A stretch of DNA of 64,000 bases from Marchantia polymorpha subsp. ruderalis (Eukaryota > Streptophyta > Marchantiopsida > Marchantiales > Marchantiaceae): assembly GCA_037833965.1 (NCBI GenBank), contig AP031359.1, forward strand, positions 2,352,001 through 2,416,000, written 5' to 3'. Each line of letters opens with the position of its first letter. Position 1 is the first letter of the stretch. The translations under genes were made by a program, and so were the position numbers. This document shows, in pieces, positions 55,168-64,000 of the stretch. The notes under the pieces are model-generated. The model had not been told where the DNA came from. It saw only the letters and a program-made list of their open reading frames with translations, and did not search any database.

Positions 55168-58053
55168 CTAACTGAGTCAAAGCGTTGTGAATTGACAAAG
55201 TTATGAGGGATTCAATCTTCCGCCAAAGGCGTACCGCCGAACGCCCTTGCCCCGAAAGCGTCTACCGCCGAAGGCGCATCTTCCGGCGGTTCTTCCGCCG
55301 AAGGCGTACCGCCAAAGTCGCTCTACCGCTGAAGGTCCCCCATCAGTAACTTCCGACACTCATAACTCAGTGACCTCTCATCTCTTTCACAAGTTCTTGT
55401 GCTCGTTAGAACCAGCGCGTCGAGCTCTTTCCAACAAGACCCGAAGCAACTCAAAACATTACGAATTGAGAAAGTTTTGAGTGATCTACCGCCGAAGGTG
55501 CTCGAAGCGGATCTTGCAGCATGAACCGCGCGTTCCGTCCCAAGCATCCCACTGTGGCCTAAGCCCAAAACCCCTTGACTGTCCTCGATCCTCTTTTTAC
55601 TCTGGTTTCGCGTACCGATTACTATTTACAGCTGCTGCCGCGGTACTTACTTTTCAAAAATGTTTTAGTTCCGACAAAAAAACAAAAAGTGGGTTACCAC
55701 ACTCTCTTGACCCGAAGGCCGTCTTGCTTCCACCGAAGGCGTCTGTGCCTTCGGCGTAGGGAGGTCTGCTGACCCCTCTGCCATCCGCGCGTTCTCTTTC
55801 TCCTCCGAGGATGGCGTCTCCTTCTCTCCGGCGGCACGCACTGTCTCCGCGCTACTTGCAGGCAATACGAGTCTGCGTGCTTTGTGCTTCGGCCGACTGC
55901 AAATTTCCTCCAGTGGCCGCTTCCGTTTGAGAGCCATCGAGTCTCGATGTGGGCTCTTCTCTGGTTCTCCCTTCCATCGCCGCTTCCGCGGCACTCGTGC
56001 TGCGAATGTTTCCCTCCCCGCACCCTGTTGGGCTGGTGGCGTGGAGGCCGGAGTTTCATCCGCGTCGGTGTCGACCTCGTTATCCCTCACATACCTCCCG
56101 GGATTGCTGAGTGACAGCAGCGGATACTTAACACGTTCGGTCGCGGTTAATCAACCCATCGACCTATAAAAGTTGATCAAGAAGGGGGAGAGATGATTGA
56201 TCGATCCCCCCTTCTCCTCAAATGCATGCTGCCGCGTTATCTTATTCAAGATACGCGACCAGTGAATCAGAGCTCCGGCCAACGCCAGCTCCACGAAAGA
56301 CACTTGCCAAGAAGTGATGTATGTTGTTCGGTGTGGCTGCAAGAGTTGCAGAAGTGCCACCGCTACATTTCTGTGGTAGCGATCCTTATAGTCCTGGGTC
56401 CTGTACCCGTTCTTGCTGGACTTCTCACTCTTGAACAAGGTCGCGAAGGAAATCTCTTTGTCCTTCGTCACCTTGATGCTCTCACTATCAAATAGGAGGA
56501 ACTCGTCCTCGCCTGCACATCTTCCCAGCACTTGTCCCCAATCTTGAACAGTCCAACGCTCTACGTGCGGTCGAAATCCGCGCGTAGGTTCGTGTCTCTC
56601 CCTTTGCCATTCGCGCACCATGTCTTGGCACACGTAATTTCATCCCCACAGGAGGAAATCGAGCTTCACCGCAAACAGCCGGTCCTGGAAAGCGCGCAAC
56701 CCAATCTGCGGGATCTTCAGCAGAATCATCCGCAGCTGAGTGGGCTTCGACATCGCGTTCTTGAAATTGGATTTCGTAGACTCTCCTCCGCTATGCCAAG
56801 GCTTCTTGCCCGCGGCTACGATTCCTCTGCAAACTCTAATCTTGCTTGATTCCGGCAGTCGCGCACTCAATTCTCTCCCTGTCAACTTGCGAGTCTCTAC
56901 ACGTTGCCGTCTCGAATTTCTCTCTACGTGAATGTGTGCGCGCGCAGCTCTCACCAGAAATTGAAATTGCAAATTCAAGAATGAGTTGTCCGCCCTTGGC
57001 TCGTAGGTTGTCATTGTCGACACTTGGTCGTGAGTGTCGACTCACTTGATGGCTGCGCCGGCTTAGAGGCGTAACGGCCCTCCTCTCGCACGCGCGGCTT
57101 CACGCTCCGCCGTCGCGCGGACTTACACGCTCAAAAATTCAATTTGATTTCCGCCATCGTACCTCGCCGCGGCCATGTTCGCGCAGCGCCGAAGGCTTTC
57201 GCCCTTGGCCGACTTGTATTCATCTCGCACCGCCGAAGGCAAACTTCTTCCGCCGAAGGCGTCTCTACCGCCGAAGGCGAACTCCTTGAAGACGTCCGTC
57301 GGCGTAGGTGCATCGCCGAAGGCGTTGACCGTGGTCAACGGATCTTGTCTTGTCTGTCGATCCCTCTTGTCCCTCTAAAGGCGCTCTCGCCGCCGGATTT
57401 CTGTGCCGCCGTTTTCGTACGACGCCTTCGGCGTCAGCGCAGCAAGATTAGGTAAGTACCTTCGGGGGTAGCAACTCCGTACGGCGGCACAGAACTCCAG
57501 AGTTCTATGCCGCCGTGTTTTGGCGTCGTACGAAAAACTTCACCCCCGAAGGCGAACATCTAGGGCCGAAGGCGGATTTTCCGGCGGACTTGCCGCCGAA
57601 GGCGGACGTCTTTGTATCTTCCAATAGTCACAACTCCCTGAGTCCTCATCCGTTCTAGGCGTTCTTGGGCTGGTTAGAACGAGCGTGTTGAGCTCTTTTC
57701 AACGAGACCCTAATCAAGTCAAGGCGTTGTGAATTGCATAAGCTCTGAGGGATTTCCCTAGCGCCAAAGGCGTATCGCCGAAGGCGGATTATGCGCCTTG
57801 CGCTGAAGTAGAAGTCCTTTGGAATTGATCGTTCAGGTCGGGACGCCTGTTCCGGACATTGCGACTAACTTCTAAATACTACGAGATCATACGAGACCCG
57901 CGATTATCCATCTTCACTCTATTTAAATGTACCGATCACCATTTACACGACTACTACGGTACAGTTTTCCAAAATTGTTTTAAATTCCGCACAAAAACAA
58001 AAAGTGGGTTACCACATGCTGTCCTCCTCAATTGTGAGTGCCCACGCGAACAC

Positions 58054-58457
58054 TCATACGTGGTATTTCTTCAGACGCCACCCATTCACTCGGATGCCTA
58101 GTAACACTCGTGTCAAGTCCGCGAGTTGGATGGATCCATTGGGGAAGACCTCTATCACCCTGTATGGTCCCATCCATCTCAGATGCAGCTTGCCCGGAAA
58201 TCGAGCGTGTCTACTGTCATAGAGCAGGGCCAGATCGCCCTTCTGGAGTAGCACTGGTTTGATCTTCCTTTCATATCTCTCCTTCCGGCGAAGTTGAATT
58301 TGCCCGCTGCGTTCTTCGGTTTCTCGTCGTCTCTCCTCCAGTACCATGACTTCCTGCAACTTGTAGAGCTGACTCTCTTCAGCACTTATCCGTCTCAGGT
58401 CCAATGTTCGTTGGGTGGATACTTCAAATTCGATGGGCAGGATCGGGTGTTGACCAT
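58054..58457 (-). pseudogene. Element D integrase C-terminus
   Basis: About 134 codons aligned with the last part of the integrase at 44530-44942: HPILPIEFE, a Glu/Arg-rich helix, GDLALLYDSRHARFPGKLHLRWMGPYRV and an RVNGWRLKKYHV end with its stop. Everything upstream (zinc-binding and catalytic core) is lost at the junction with the opposed LTR at 58458. The short stretch 58017-58053 holds the polypurine tract. Confidence 0.88.
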
Positions 58458-59967
58458 TGTGGTAGCCCACTTTTGGTATTTTTTAAGAAATTAAAAATTT
58501 TTTGGAAAACTCTACCGCGGCAACAGTGTAAATAGCCTTCGGTGCATCAAAACAGAGTGAAATCGGAAGATCGCAGAGATTCTCGAGAGAACTCGTAGAA
58601 TCCAGAGAGTTGGGTGCAACGTCAGGGACGGACACCATCCTACATGCGGGCTCTGAAGGTATAACCCCTACGGCGCAAGGCGCAAAATCCGCCTTCGGCG
58701 CTGCACCTTCGGCGCTAGAGGAATCCTTCAGAACTTGGTCAATTCCAGAACGCCTCGACTTGGTTAGGGTCTTGTTGGAAATAGCTCGACGCGCTGATTC
58801 TAACGAGCCCAAGAACGCCACGAACGGAGGAGGACTCTGGGACTTATGAAGTTCGCAAGATACTCAGCTTCTCGCCTACGAGTAGGCGAGGAAAGTTTGT
58901 CCTATGCGCGGACGAAGGCAGTTCGCCTACGCGTAGGCGAAATAGGGTTTGACGTAGGCGCGATGTCTGCCGCGAATGTCGCCTACGCGCAGGCGAGGAA
59001 AGCTCTGCCCAAGCGGACAAGCGAAGACCGCCTACGCACAGGCGCTTTGGCGTCGGCGGGAAATCCGCCTTCGGCCCTAGAAATGCGCCTTCGGGGTTAG
59101 AAATTGTACGGCGCCTTCCGCGCCAGCGCAGCAGCGCGGACGGGCGAGGACCCACCGGAGTGGTAAAATCCGTACGGACCGTACAGACTATACGGACGGA
59201 ACGGATGAGTGCGCCTTCGGTCGGACGGAGTTACGGCGAAGAGAGCGCCGACGGAGAGGCGAGAAATGGACAGACTGGACGGAGCCTGTGGACCGCGGTC
59301 AACGCCTTCGGCGCCAGCGCAGCAGCGCGGACGGAATTTGCCTACGCGTAGGCGAGCACTTACGCACAGGCATATGGAGTTCCGCGCCGGCGGAGTTTCC
59401 GCCGGGGGTTCCGCCTACGCAGAAGGGAGTTCAACTTTTGTCCGATGCGCGGACGAACGCCTTCGGCGGAGGGGGGATTGGCCGAAGAGTGGTACGAACG
59501 AGTGTAGCGCGCAAGGCGAGAAATCCGCCTTCGGCGCTGCGCATCCATGTCTGCTGCAGAGTTCAAATTTGCCAATTCGAGCGTGTGAGTTAAATCGGCG
59601 TCGGCGGAGCGAGAAGCCGCGTGTGAGAGAGGAGGCCGTTATAGCGCGGAGCCGACGCGGCCATCAAGCGATTAGACCCCCACGACCGAGAGCCGACCAT
59701 GACCTTCGACCAGGAGACGGAGGACGCCCCATTCTTGAATTCGCGATTTCATTTTCTAGTGCGAGCTGCGCGCGTCCACCTGCTAGCTGTCAAACATTCT
59801 AGACATCGCCGCGCGGAAGATTACTTGTTGACTGAGAGAGAATTGAGTGCGCGCGATTTGGAATTAAGGGAGATTAGAATTTGTAGAGGGAGCAAGAAGT
59901 TCGAGCGGAGCAGAGAGAGAGTTGGCGAGCAAGCTAATTTCAAGAACGCAATGTCAAAACCCCGGTG
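58458..59967 (+). mobile_element. Truncated opposed LTR inside element D
   Basis: Starts TGTGGTAGCCCAC like 7031 and follows the same leader and hairpin-module order. It reaches an ATG (59951-59953, MSKPR) at the position where the LTR-encoded frame begins, then ends abruptly by about 59967 in element D's leader. It keeps the start of the frame, unlike the short-type LTRs, so it derives from a giant-type LTR. R and U5 are missing. Confidence 0.8.
58922..58941. repeat. 20-bp perfect palindrome
   Basis: The core CGCCTACGCGTAGGCG (58924-58939) is flanked by TT and AA, making 20 bp of perfect symmetry. A 14-bp core version occurs near 62731-62744. Confidence 0.85.
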
Positions 59968-59979
59968 TTGACGCAACTG

Positions 59980-59997
59980 TCCCCGGCAGCGGCGCCA
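59980..59997 (-). other. Element D primer-binding site (tRNA-Asp)
   Basis: Reverse complement of TGGCGCCGCTGCCGGGGA, 22 bases from the LTR end at 60020, identical to the site at 39212. Confidence 0.88.
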
Positions 59998-60019
59998 AAA
60001 AGAAGTTGTCGGCTTCTTA

Positions 60020-63000
60020 TGTAATAACCCACTAAAGGCTAAAACTGCAATATAGTGGTAGAAAGGTCGAACCCACAGGGACAGAGGAACACACCGGGTA
60101 CAAAGTGTCACGTTTAACAGACTATTGAGGAGTTTGAATTCTCAGGCGACTGTCACTCCCAGAAATACTGCAAGTGTCCACTCGGAGCGCACTCGGAGGT
60201 CGCACAGTGCAGCGTAACACACACACACACACACACACACACCTGAAACTACAGAAACACAACCTAGAGGTCCGTTAGAACCTCTACTCAAGATTTCAGG
60301 GGGAAAGTCTCTCACGAGTGCACTCGGCGAAGCTGCGGGTAGTGACTCCCAACTCCGGCTTTTACAACACTTCCACTAGCTTGCTGCTAGTGCAAGAAAC
60401 CCGGTTTGGACTACCTACTTCGGATCGAAGTCACTCATACGCGATGAACAACACTCTCAACTCACAAAACGCGCAGAGAACACAGGTCCGCACTAAAGGA
60501 CTCATTGAGAAACATTCCAGTAACACAATAACAGTCTATTGGAGAGTTTGAATTCTCAGGCACTTGTCATTCCCAGAAATACTACAGGGGTTACCCTAAA
60601 GGCACCTGCTGCAGCGTAACCTGAATTTACAACCAAGGCTTACACGAAGTAGCAAAACTTCACTTTGGCATTCAGGGGAAAAATCCCAAAGGAGTACAAT
60701 CAGGAACAGACACTCGAAGGTATAGGGGCGAAACTATTCAAGTATCTAACTAGTCACTGGCTTTGAGCATCGGCAATCACCCGCAGGTGTAGATCCGAAC
60801 TACTCAAGTCTCTAACCAATGTACTAGCTCTGAACATTCGGCCGAAGGCCTTCAGCTACAAAATGCGGAACGCCAAGTGGTAGCTTCTCTTGCGTGGTGA
60901 CAGAACTAAGGACACAAACACGCAGAGAAGATGAGTTCCTGATCTGCACTTCCGAAATTGGGAAAGAACCCAAGGCAAGACGCCTTGAACTACTTTATAC
61001 CTTCTAAATCCTACCTAGCACTACACTGCGCTACGCTACACGCCTGCATGGAACCACGCTACACTACACTCCGCGGAACCTGTGCTACGTCTCCTGCGCG
61101 ACGGACTGCCGCGCACTAACTCCCTACCCTGCCAATCTTCCGCTCGACTGCGCAGTCCTAACCGCTGCAACGCCGCGGACACCTCCACCTCGAGGGTGGA
61201 CATGGTATTCCGCGCCTTCGACAGAAAAGCGTCTAACTTCTTCGCCACCTTCCGCCGACTCCTGCTGTCACCTGCCAACAACCCTACTGCGCGAAGCTCT
61301 AGCTCACGCAGTGTGAGTTTCTCCTGCGCCGCCACTTCCCAGTGGGCGTAGCCCTTGAGACAGTGGGCGACACGCCTCGCCATCTCCTCCTTCGTGCGAT
61401 CCGCCTCTCGCCTGCGATCATCTTCAATTACCACCAACTGCGATTCGGCCTCCGCACGCTGCGCTCTCAATTCCCCACACTCCGACTGTAGCCTGCGGAT
61501 TAAATCCTCATCCGCCTGTCGTGCGAGCTGACACTCCGCCAACAAACGCGTATGTCGCACGAGCTTCTCTGACAGAATCTGATTCTGAGTTCTCTCAAAC
61601 ATCAAATCTGTCGTGGTCTTCACCACATCCCTGGTGAGCTCTTCTAGTCTCTCCTTCTTCATCCTGTCGAGGGCGTGCGATTTCCTCACAAGGTTGTACT
61701 GACCCCACAAACAGGCATGCTTCTCCCTCAAGTCCTTCAACTCCCGGTCCGTCCTAGCTAGTAGCTTGCTAGTGTGGACTTTAGTGCGAGTCCGCCTGCG
61801 CACTAATTCGATGTAGGATCCCGGCTAGAGTGGATCGGCGTATTTATCAAATTTGCGATCCAAGTACTTCAGCAACGGTATCACCTGCTTAGAGAGCGCC
61901 GCCGCCGGCGCTCCAACAATTTCCTCCTCCTCCTCCTCGGTATCCCCTGCTCCCGACATTGCTTCTGTGGAGCCTCCGTCGTCATCATCCGAGTTAAGGA
62001 TTTCAGTCGCCATTGATTGCGTTGGCGACTTACCCGAGTGGGGCTGCACGTCGTGTACGGGTGCTGCCTGCGAAGGCACAGCTGCAACTTCGCTGCTCTT
62101 CGCTAAAATGTCCAAGGCGGTGGGCGAATGTGGCCGTGCTACATCCCCGTCGCCCGCTTGTCGATCTTCGACCGTGTCCTCTTTGCCGCCGACGTCCGCC
62201 GCCGAAGGCGATCGAGCAGAGTGTATCTGCGCGGGGTTTGATTGCGCATCGCGCACCGAAATTTCGTCCCGCGAACAGACAATCCGCTCCTCCGTCAGGT
62301 CCTGCTCCCTCGATCGGTCCTACGCGAGGGCTGTGCCTGGCCTGTGCGCAGGCGCAAATGCCGGCGCCTTGTCCGCCGCAGGCACAGCGCCGAAGGCGTC
62401 TATCGCCGAAGGCGACATAGCCGGAGGCCGCTCGCCCGATGTCCCTTGGCCCGAAGGCCCTACCGCCGAAGGCGCATCTACCGGCGGATTACCCGCCGAA
62501 AGTGCGGCCTCCGCACGCTCCCTGCTTGCATCTCGTTGGCACGAAGGCCCTAGCGCCGAAGGCGCAAATTGCGGCGTGTTGGGCGCCGGAGGTTCGGGTC
62601 CCGAAGGCCCTTGACCCGTAGGCGCATCTTCCGCCGGCTCCTTCCCCTTCCTACGTTGGAACGGGGGTGAATCCTGCCTATGCGCAGGCGGCATGTGCAC
62701 AGGCGACCTATGCACAGGCGGACTGCATCTGCCTACGCGTAGGCGTAGATCCACGTCCGCTTGGGGTCGCCTTTCCGTCGAGGCACGCCTGTGCGCAGGC
62801 GGAACACCCGTCCGCATCGCACGTGGTAACTCCGGAAGCCCTTGGCCCGTAGGCTGCCTCTCGTTCGTCGAAGGTGCAGCGTGGTCCGTTGCTCCTGCAG
62901 ACATCCGCGCTCCCTCGTTCTTCTCCGGCGACGCACTCCCTTTCTCCGAAGCGATCGTCGCCGTGTCCGCGCTGCTGGCTGGTAACACAAGCCTACGCGC

Positions 63001-64000
63001 CTTCTGCTTCGGCCGGCTGCACACTTCGTGCAACGGCCGCTGCCGAATGGGAGAAGTGGGTTCTTGATGCTGCTCCTCTTCGGACTCCTCTCTCCATCGC
63101 CGCTTCCGCGGCACTCTTGCTGCAGGAGTGTTTCTCCCTTCGTCCCTCCGCCTTGGCGGAGTAGAAGTTGGCGACTCCTCTACGTTAGTGTCGACCTCGT
63201 TATCCCGCACATACTTCCCGGGATGGTCGACAGACAACAGCGGAAAACGAGCAAGCTCCGCCGCGGTCAAACAATTTCGTTGCCGATAGAAATTGATCAG
63301 GAAAGGAGAGAGGTGCTTTAGAGTTCCCCCCTTCTCCTCAAAAGCAAGCTGTCGCATCACTTTGTGCAGGATGCTCGCCTAGTGAATTGGAGCTCCCTCA
63401 ATGATGCACTCCACAAAAGAGACCTGCCACAATGTGATGTAGCAGGCACGGTGTGGCTGCAGTAATTGCAGCAGCGCCATAGCCACAGTTCGGCGGAAGC
63501 GATCCTTGTAATCGCGGGTCTTGTACCCATTCTTGGTAGACTTCTCCCGCTTGAACAACTCCACAAATTGCGCCTCGTCCTGCTTAGACACCTTGACGCT
63601 CTCACTATCAAAGAGGAGGTGCCCTGGGATGCCGGCACACCTCCCCAATGCCTGCGCCCAATCTTGGACCGTCCACCGATCGACATGCGGACGCAATCCG
63701 CGCGCAGGTGGTCTCTGTGGCTCTAGCCACTCGCGCACCATATCCACACAAATGTAGTTCCATCCCCATAGCAAGAAATTGAGCTTTCTTGCTATCAGCC
63801 GTTCCTCGTAGGCGCGCAGCCCGTTCTGTGGAAGTCGGAGCGGCAGCATCCGCAATCGGTTCAGTCTCGACATTGCGATCTTGGAATTCGCCTGTTCGCT
63901 AATTCTCCCTCTGCTCCGCTCTCACGCGCGGCTTCACGCTCCACCGACGCCGATTTAACTCACACGCTCGAATTGGCAAATTTGAACTCTGCGAGCGTAC
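60020..64000 (-). repeat. Element D 5' LTR (partial, runs off window)
   Basis: Starts TGTAATAACCC next to the leader. U5 holds a long (CA)n run near 60217-60242 and the duplicated TATTTCTGGGA block (near 60150 and 60575). The TATA box is at 60993-60999 (reverse). The LTR-encoded frame follows, then its upstream leader up to the window edge. Confidence 0.9.
61036..63873 (-). pseudogene. LTR-encoded protein, long diverged copy (946 codons, three stops)
   Basis: One continuous frame of 946 codons from Met 63873 (MSRLNRLRM) to the stop at 61036, with no frameshift and only three in-frame stops: TAG near 63376 (where others have TGG, in APIHW), TAG near 62317, and TAG near 61822 (where a CAG is expected, in DPLQPGSYIEL). 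The N-terminal domain aligns without gaps to the 35673 protein but is strongly diverged (LLWGWNYICVDMVREWL, RGLRPHVDRW, LGRCAG, KNGYKTRDYKDR, ALLQLLQPHR). The middle is longer through APSA.GPSGQG-like repeats encoded by the GC-rich micro-repeats. The coiled coil and a WFHAGV end are kept. Confidence 0.85.

Larger units (their letters stand above)
53178..55701 (-). mobile_element. Short-type solo LTR (2,524 bp) nested in element D
   Basis: Bounded by the duplication CTCTC (53173-53177 and 55702-55706), with TGTAATAACCC and GGTTACCACA ends. It matches the design of 7031-9604: hairpin modules near 54820, 55125 and 55390, GC-rich micro-repeats, the same non-coding block with a telomere-like tract (54252-54276) and no 851-codon frame. 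Confidence 0.92.
51584..56753 (-). pseudogene. LTR-encoded protein, element D 3' LTR (broken, split)
   Basis: Starts at Met 56753 (MSKPTQLRM). N-terminal domain pieces 56640-56753, 56151-56633 and 55702-56090 share one frame and are separated only by stops (for example TGA where WGWN would continue). The nested LTR at 53178-55701 splits the disordered region. The rest lies at 51584-53177 in several frames, including LLRYLDRKVEKYADPRQPGSYVELVRRR, coiled-coil pieces, and an end LRSRAEDWQGR...CSVAWFRAGA. Clearly inactive, but the N-domain is well conserved with a distinct sequence. Confidence 0.82.
50569..58016 (-). repeat. Element D 3' LTR, interrupted
   Basis: Starts TGTAATAACCC and ends GGTTACCACA. 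Removing the nested LTR and one CTCTC copy leaves about 4,919 bp, matching the giant-LTR length. It is clearly diverged from the 34318 LTR. U5 here contains a second copy of the TATTTCTGGGA..GACA..GCCTA..AATTCAAACTC block (reverse, near 50690 and 51095) that the young element lacks. Confidence 0.88.
50569..64000 (-). mobile_element. Element D: rearranged giant-LTR retrotransposon (reverse)
   Basis: Reading on the minus strand: 5' LTR (60020 to beyond 64000), primer-binding site (59980-59997), a very short leader, a gap filled by an opposed truncated LTR (58458-59967), integrase C-terminus (58054-58457), polypurine tract and 3' LTR (50569-58016, carrying a nested solo LTR). Gag, protease, RT, RNase H and most of integrase are missing. 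Its right end is outside the window, so the target duplication cannot be confirmed. Confidence 0.88.

Overview
The window is nuclear DNA of a land plant. Evidence: plant-type Ty3/gypsy retrotransposons primed by tRNA-Asp, an intron-containing R1R2R3 MYB gene, an F-box gene, an FtsH4/YME1-like fragment and TTTAGGG-like tracts. A bryophyte or other seed-free plant is my guess, not something the sequence proves. Host genes are few and sit in AT-rich DNA; GC-richer retrotransposon DNA fills most of the rest.

Layout. 1-2534: end of a reverse-oriented giant LTR running off the left edge, with a reading frame open to that edge. 2720-13050: an old, broken Ty3/gypsy element (element A), split in its reverse transcriptase by a solo LTR (7031-9604, target duplication GATAT). 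13051-14505: a decayed hAT-like transposase frame. 14506-19816: AT-rich DNA with hairpins and weak repeats. 19817-22019: a seven-exon MYB3R-like gene. 22654-28529: a DnaJ fragment and an FtsH4-like pseudogene, the latter cut in two by a 4,868-bp solo giant LTR (23188-28055, duplication CATAA). 28587-32803: AT-rich DNA with a roughly 72-bp tandem repeat. 32804-34101: an F-box gene with a probable frameshift near its 3' end. 34318-49851: a complete 15.5-kb giant-LTR element (duplication AAAAT). 50569-64000: a reverse-oriented, rearranged relative (element D), with a shorter solo LTR nested in its 3' LTR (53178-55701, duplication CTCTC) and an opposed truncated LTR in its gutted interior.

The main discovery candidate is the giant-LTR family. 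Each 4.87-kb LTR carries its own 851-codon frame: a conserved N-terminal domain, a long disordered Pro/Arg/Ser-rich middle and a C-terminal coiled coil. The frame stops 33 bp before a conserved TATAAAG box, so it appears to lie in U3. In genomic RNA it would then come after pol, an arrangement like the sag gene in the mouse mammary tumour virus LTR. Diverged LTR copies keep this frame with only point stop codons. In the complete element, gag-protease and pol share one frame separated by UAG-CAA-CUA, which fits the plant-virus readthrough motif UAG-CAR-YYA; one further UGA lies between RNase H and integrase. A shorter LTR lineage has lost the U3 frame, carrying instead non-coding DNA with telomere-like repeats and hairpin modules. 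No prokaryotic features, CRISPR arrays, rRNA or tRNA genes were seen.
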